64,000 nucleotides of DNA from Bog-756 sp963845485 (lineage in GTDB: Bacteria; Actinomycetota; Acidimicrobiia; Acidimicrobiales; RAAP-2): contig CAWJSI010000014.1 in the NCBI GenBank assembly GCA_963845485.1, positions 186,001 through 250,000 of the forward strand, read 5' to 3'. The notes beneath the pieces were generated by a model that saw nothing but the letters and a program-made list of their open reading frames with translations, did no database searches and was not told where the DNA came from. Shown here in pieces: positions 60,933-64,000 of this stretch. Every line of letters begins with the position of its first letter. Position 1 is the first letter of the stretch. Both the position numbers and the translations under genes were made by a program.

Positions 60933-61871
60933 ATGCTGCTGCGCATCTTCACCGAGCCCCAACAAGGAGCCTCCTACGACACCCTGGTGGCCGTGGCCCG
61001 GGCCACCGAGTCCCTGGGCTTCGACGCCTTCTTCCGGAGCGACCACTACCTGTCGATGGGAGATGCCACCGGCCTCCCCGGCCCGAGCGACGCATGGACC
61101 ACCCTCGCCGGCATCGCCCGGGAGACCGCCACCGTCCGGCTGGGCACCCTCGTCACCTCGGCCACCTTCCGTCATCCCGGGCCGCTGGCCATCACCGTGG
61201 CCGGTGTAGATGCCATGTCCGGGGGTCGGGTGGAGCTCGGCCTCGGTGCCGGCTGGTACGAGGCCGAACACACCGCCTACGGAATCCCCTTCCCTCCGGT
61301 GGTCGAGCGCTTCGAGCGCCTGGAGGAGCAGCTGGCCCTCATCACCGGCCTGTGGGGGACTCCCGACGGGGCCACGTTCACGCTGGAGGGGGCCCACTAC
61401 CGGTTGGTGGACAGCCCGGCCCTACCCAAGCCGGTCCAGCGGCCCGGGCCGCCCATCATCGTGGGGGGACACGGGGCCAAGCGCACCCCTCGCCTGGCCG
61501 CCACCTACGCCGCCGAGTTCAACCTGGCCTTCTCCTCGCTCGAGGAGACGGGCAGCCAGTTCGAGCGGGTGCGGGCGGCCTGTGTGACCCAGGGCCGTGA
61601 CCCGGGATCCCTCGCCTACTCAGCGGCCCAGGTGATCTGCTGTGGCCGGACCGACGCCGAGGTGACGGCCCGGGCCCGGGCCATCGGCCGCGAGGTGGGC
61701 GAGCTCCGGGCCAACGGTCTGTGCGGGTCGCCCGACGAGGTCGTGGCCAAGCTGGCCACCTACGCCGCCGTCGGCACCGAGCGCTGCTACCTCCAGATCC
61801 TCGATCTCGCCGATCTCGACCACCTGGCCCTCATCGCCGAGTCCGTGCTGCCGCAGTGCGCCGGACTGTAA
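60933..61871 (+). CDS. LLM-class F420-dependent oxidoreductase
   Basis: A 312-residue luciferase-like (TIM-barrel) enzyme of the actinobacterial F420 group. ESLGFDAFFRSDHYLSM, VRLGTLVTSATFRHPGPLAITVAGVDAMSGGRVELGLGAGW and PGPPIIVGGHGAKRTPRLAA are typical. It should use reduced F420 (or FMN) to act on an unknown small molecule. The start has a weak ribosome site. Not obviously in an operon. Confidence 0.86.
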   Translation: MLLRIFTEPQQGASYDTLVAVARATESLGFDAFFRSDHYLSMGDATGLPGPSDAWTTLAGIARETATVRLGTLVTSATFRHPGPLAITVAGVDAMSGGRVELGLGAGWYEAEHTAYGIPFPPVVERFERLEEQLALITGLWGTPDGATFTLEGAHYRLVDSPALPKPVQRPGPPIIVGGHGAKRTPRLAATYAAEFNLAFSSLEETGSQFERVRAACVTQGRDPGSLAYSAAQVICCGRTDAEVTARARAIGREVGELRANGLCGSPDEVVAKLATYAAVGTERCYLQILDLADLDHLALIAESVLPQCAGL

Positions 61872-61921
61872 GGGGCAAGAAGCCGTAGGACCACAGTTGG
61901 GCCGCGGCATCGGCGGAGCGG

Positions 61922-62959
61922 TCAGGCGGTGGTCGAGGCGGTCCCGACCGGGTGGTCGGCCCCGTTCTCGGTCATGGGCCAATGCTCGGCCACCAGGGTG
62001 AGGGACTGGGCCCGGGCCTCGTAGGAGTGGGCCCGCGTCGACAGCATGATCTCGTTGGCCCCGGTGCGGGCCTGCAGGTCGACCAGGCCCTGATGGACGA
62101 CGTCGGGCTCCCCGATGAGATGGGTGGCCACCGTGTCCTCGATGAAGGCCCGCTCCTGGTCGGTGTACTGGTAGGCGGCCGCCTCTTCGGGGGTGGGCAC
62201 GGGGCCGAACCGCCCGGTGCGCAGCTGCAGGGTGCTGAGGGCGGAGGGCCCGGCCAGCCACCGAGCTTCCTCGTCGTTCGGGGCGCAGAGCACCGAGACG
62301 GCTGGCATGAAGTACGGCTCGTCGAGCAGGAACGAGGGACTGAACCGAGCCCGGTACTGCTCGACCGCCTGGTCGAGGAGGCCCGGGGCGAAGTGGTACG
62401 CGAACGAGAAGGGGAGACCGAGCATGCCGGCTAGCTGGGCGCTGAACGTGGACGACCCGAGCAGCCAGACCTCGGGGAGGTACCCGCGACCGGGCACCGG
62501 TGCCGGGTGCGTGGCGGGCCCTTCGCCGTCGGCCAGGTAGTTGATGAGCTCCACCACGTCCTGGGGGAAGGTGTCCGCCCCGGTGTCACTGCTCCGCCGC
62601 AGGGCGCGGGCGGTCACCTGGTCGGTGCCCGGAGCGCGTCCGAGCCCGAGGTCGATGCGGCCCGGGTGCAGGGCCTCCAGGGTGGCGAACTGCTCGGCGA
62701 TGACCAGGGGTGCGTGGTTGGGCAGCATCACCCCGCCGGCTCCGAGCCGCAGGGTGGTCGTGGCGTCGGCCAGGTGGCCGATCAGTACGGCCGGGGCGGA
62801 ACTGGCCACGGCGGGCATGCCGTGGTGCTCGGCCACCCACATCCGCCGGTAGCCGAGCCGCTCGACGACGGGGGCCAGGCGCGTGGTGTCGGCGAGGGCG
62901 TCCGCCGGGGTGAATCCCTTGGCCACCGAGGCCAGGTCGAGCACGGAGAGAGGAACCAT
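61922..62959 (-). CDS. LLM-class flavin-dependent oxidoreductase
   Basis: A 345-residue member of the alkanal-monooxygenase-like branch: RRMWVAEHHGMPAVASSAPAVLIGHLA, LRLGAGGVMLPNHAPLVIAEQFATLEALHPGRIDLGLGRAPGTD and VWLLGSSTFSAQLAG. ATG 62959 follows GGAAAGG; the frame open to 62986 is rejected. It comes after the SDR and SRPBCC genes on the same strand, so they may form one catabolic operon. Confidence 0.88.
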   Translation of the reverse strand: MVPLSVLDLASVAKGFTPADALADTTRLAPVVERLGYRRMWVAEHHGMPAVASSAPAVLIGHLADATTTLRLGAGGVMLPNHAPLVIAEQFATLEALHPGRIDLGLGRAPGTDQVTARALRRSSDTGADTFPQDVVELINYLADGEGPATHPAPVPGRGYLPEVWLLGSSTFSAQLAGMLGLPFSFAYHFAPGLLDQAVEQYRARFSPSFLLDEPYFMPAVSVLCAPNDEEARWLAGPSALSTLQLRTGRFGPVPTPEEAAAYQYTDQERAFIEDTVATHLIGEPDVVHQGLVDLQARTGANEIMLSTRAHSYEARAQSLTLVAEHWPMTENGADHPVGTASTTA

Positions 62960-63028
62960 GACCTTTCCAACACCGTTCCGACCCACGATCTTCCGGCCGG
63001 CCCGGCGACGGGTCGGAACCCGGTGGGG

Positions 63029-63496
63029 TCAGGTGCCGGGGGTGGTCAGCTCCTCGATCCGGGCCAGGGACCGGGTGATGTTGTCCCGGGTGGCCCCGGT
63101 GACCTTGTCATGGCGGAGGAAGAACCGCTGGTGGTCCTCGGAGATGTCCCAGCTCTCGGTGATCCGGGTGCCGTCCGCCACCGGCTCCAGCTCGTAGCGC
63201 CAGATCCGCCCGCCGAGGAACCGTCCCATGAACCCGGCGATGGTCGCCTTCCAGGCGATCCGGCGGTCCTCCTCGAACTCGATGACGGTGTTGGCCATCG
63301 TGTAGCCCATGCCCATGTGCATGGTCATGCCGAAGGTGGCGCCGAGGGAGAGGCGCTCGGGGACGCCCGGTGTGACCCCGCGCAACTGCCCCGAGCCGTC
63401 CAGTTCGATGTGGCGTGAGGCATCGGCCAACAGATCGAAGACGGCGGTCGGGGGGGCCGGGACCACGCGGGCCACCGAGACCACATCGCGGTCCAC
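63029..63496 (-). CDS. SRPBCC/START-like domain protein
   Basis: A 155-residue SRPBCC protein. VARVVPAPPTAVFDLLADASRHIELDGSG is the first helix-grip segment, WKATIAGFMGRFLGGRIWRYELEPV the central strands, and the final helix ends DNITRSLARIEEL. It binds a hydrophobic ligand or acts as a cyclase; substrate unknown. GTG 63496 follows the SDR stop by 2 bases, so they are coupled. Confidence 0.82.
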   Translation of the reverse strand: MDRDVVSVARVVPAPPTAVFDLLADASRHIELDGSGQLRGVTPGVPERLSLGATFGMTMHMGMGYTMANTVIEFEEDRRIAWKATIAGFMGRFLGGRIWRYELEPVADGTRITESWDISEDHQRFFLRHDKVTGATRDNITRSLARIEELTTPGT

Positions 63497-63498
63497 GG

Positions 63499-64000
63499 TC
63501 AGAGCCCGGGGCTCGACTGCATGATGCCGCCGTCGGTGAAGATGGTGGTGGCGGTGATGTAGCTGGCCCCGTCGCCGGCGAGGAAGGCCACCACACTGGC
63601 GATCTCCTCGGGCTCGGCCAGACGACCGATGGGGATGGACGAGTTCAGCTTGGCCAGCTGGGCCGGGTCGGCCACCGTGGCCGCGTTGATGGGCGTGTTG
63701 ACCGCCCCAGGTCCCACCCCGACCACCAGGATGTCGTGGGGGGCGAGCTCGACGCCGGCGGTGCGGGTGAGCATACGCATCCCGCCCTTGGACAGGCAGT
63801 AGGCGGTGTTGCCGGGCATGGGCCAGTCCTCGTGGACCGAGGTCATGTTGATGATCCTGCCCCCGCCACCTTGGGCGATCATCTGCTGGGCGGCCAGCTG
63901 GGTGCCGAAGAAGGCACTCTTCAGGTTGATGTCGAGGACCTTGGTGTACTCCTCCTCGGTGGTGTCGAGGACCGAGGTCCGGGTCTCGACGCCGGCGTTG
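63499..64000 (-). CDS. short-chain dehydrogenase/reductase, partial (5' end off the window)
   Basis: About 167 C-terminal residues of an SDR with NAG near the window edge, NMTSVHED holding the active Ser, YCLSKGG with the Tyr-x3-Lys pair, and the PGAVNTPIN loop. It ends GDGASYITATTIFTDGGIMQ, as in glucose-1-dehydrogenase-like classical SDRs. The NAD-binding start lies beyond 64000. It precedes the SRPBCC gene by 2 bases. Confidence 0.9.
   Translation of the reverse strand, partial: NAGVETRTSVLDTTEEEYTKVLDINLKSAFFGTQLAAQQMIAQGGGGRIINMTSVHEDWPMPGNTAYCLSKGGMRMLTRTAGVELAPHDILVVGVGPGAVNTPINAATVADPAQLAKLNSSIPIGRLAEPEEIASVVAFLAGDGASYITATTIFTDGGIMQSSPGL

Overview
The window is high-GC DNA from an actinobacterium. 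I place it, by inference only, in or near the class Acidimicrobiia. Supports are the CrgA homologue, the FhaA-FhaB-PstP-PbpA-PknB signalling and cell-wall cluster beside a tRNA-Leu(CAG) gene, a DUF2510 protein, F420/LLM-type oxidoreductases, frequent GTG/TTG starts and many ATGA stop/start overlaps. About 60 genes are supported.

Left part (1-13 kb): the tail of an esterase, a DUF2505 protein, an orphan branched-chain-amino-acid-type binding protein, a divergent aguB/aguA pair that would turn agmatine into putrescine, a zinc alcohol dehydrogenase and a secreted TAP-like hydrolase. A complete Liv-type importer follows, packed into three polypeptides: binding protein, fused LivH-LivM permease, and fused LivG-LivF ATPase. 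Two tandem stem-loops precede its first start codon.

Middle (13-28 kb): a PIG-L deacetylase and an enoyl-CoA hydratase; a 1285-residue cyclase-ATPase-TPR protein laid out like soluble adenylyl cyclase; and a translationally coupled membrane protein/cNMP-binding protein pair. Next comes a sulfation locus. A P450 diverges from a TetR gene across a near-perfect palindromic operator. The TetR gene leads into cysD, cysNC, a DUF1214 gene and a sulfotransferase, so PAPS synthesis, PAPS use and a hydroxylase share one locus.

Accessory part (28.5-49 kb): a GT-C-like membrane protein, then many small or stress-related genes. These include VOC, a cysteine-less peroxiredoxin-like protein, MPG, a GH15 trehalase/glucoamylase, DMT, SulP, DUF1269, PAP2, PPK2, two SHOCT proteins, aquaporin, EfeO and a beta-helix lipoprotein. 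Gaps are long, and two genes are clearly broken: an MFS transporter tail and an EfeB tail. This looks like a flexible region.

Right part (49-64 kb): tRNA-Leu, fhaA, fhaB, pstP, pbpA, pknB, then convergent trpG and divergent crgA. The order matches the Mycobacterium tuberculosis locus near oriC, but rodA and pknA are absent. The window ends with a thiolase and a thioesterase flanking a palindromic operator, a MarR-MFS operon with its own operator, two LLM oxidoreductases, an SRPBCC protein and a partial SDR. No CRISPR array, rRNA, insertion sequence or prophage was seen.
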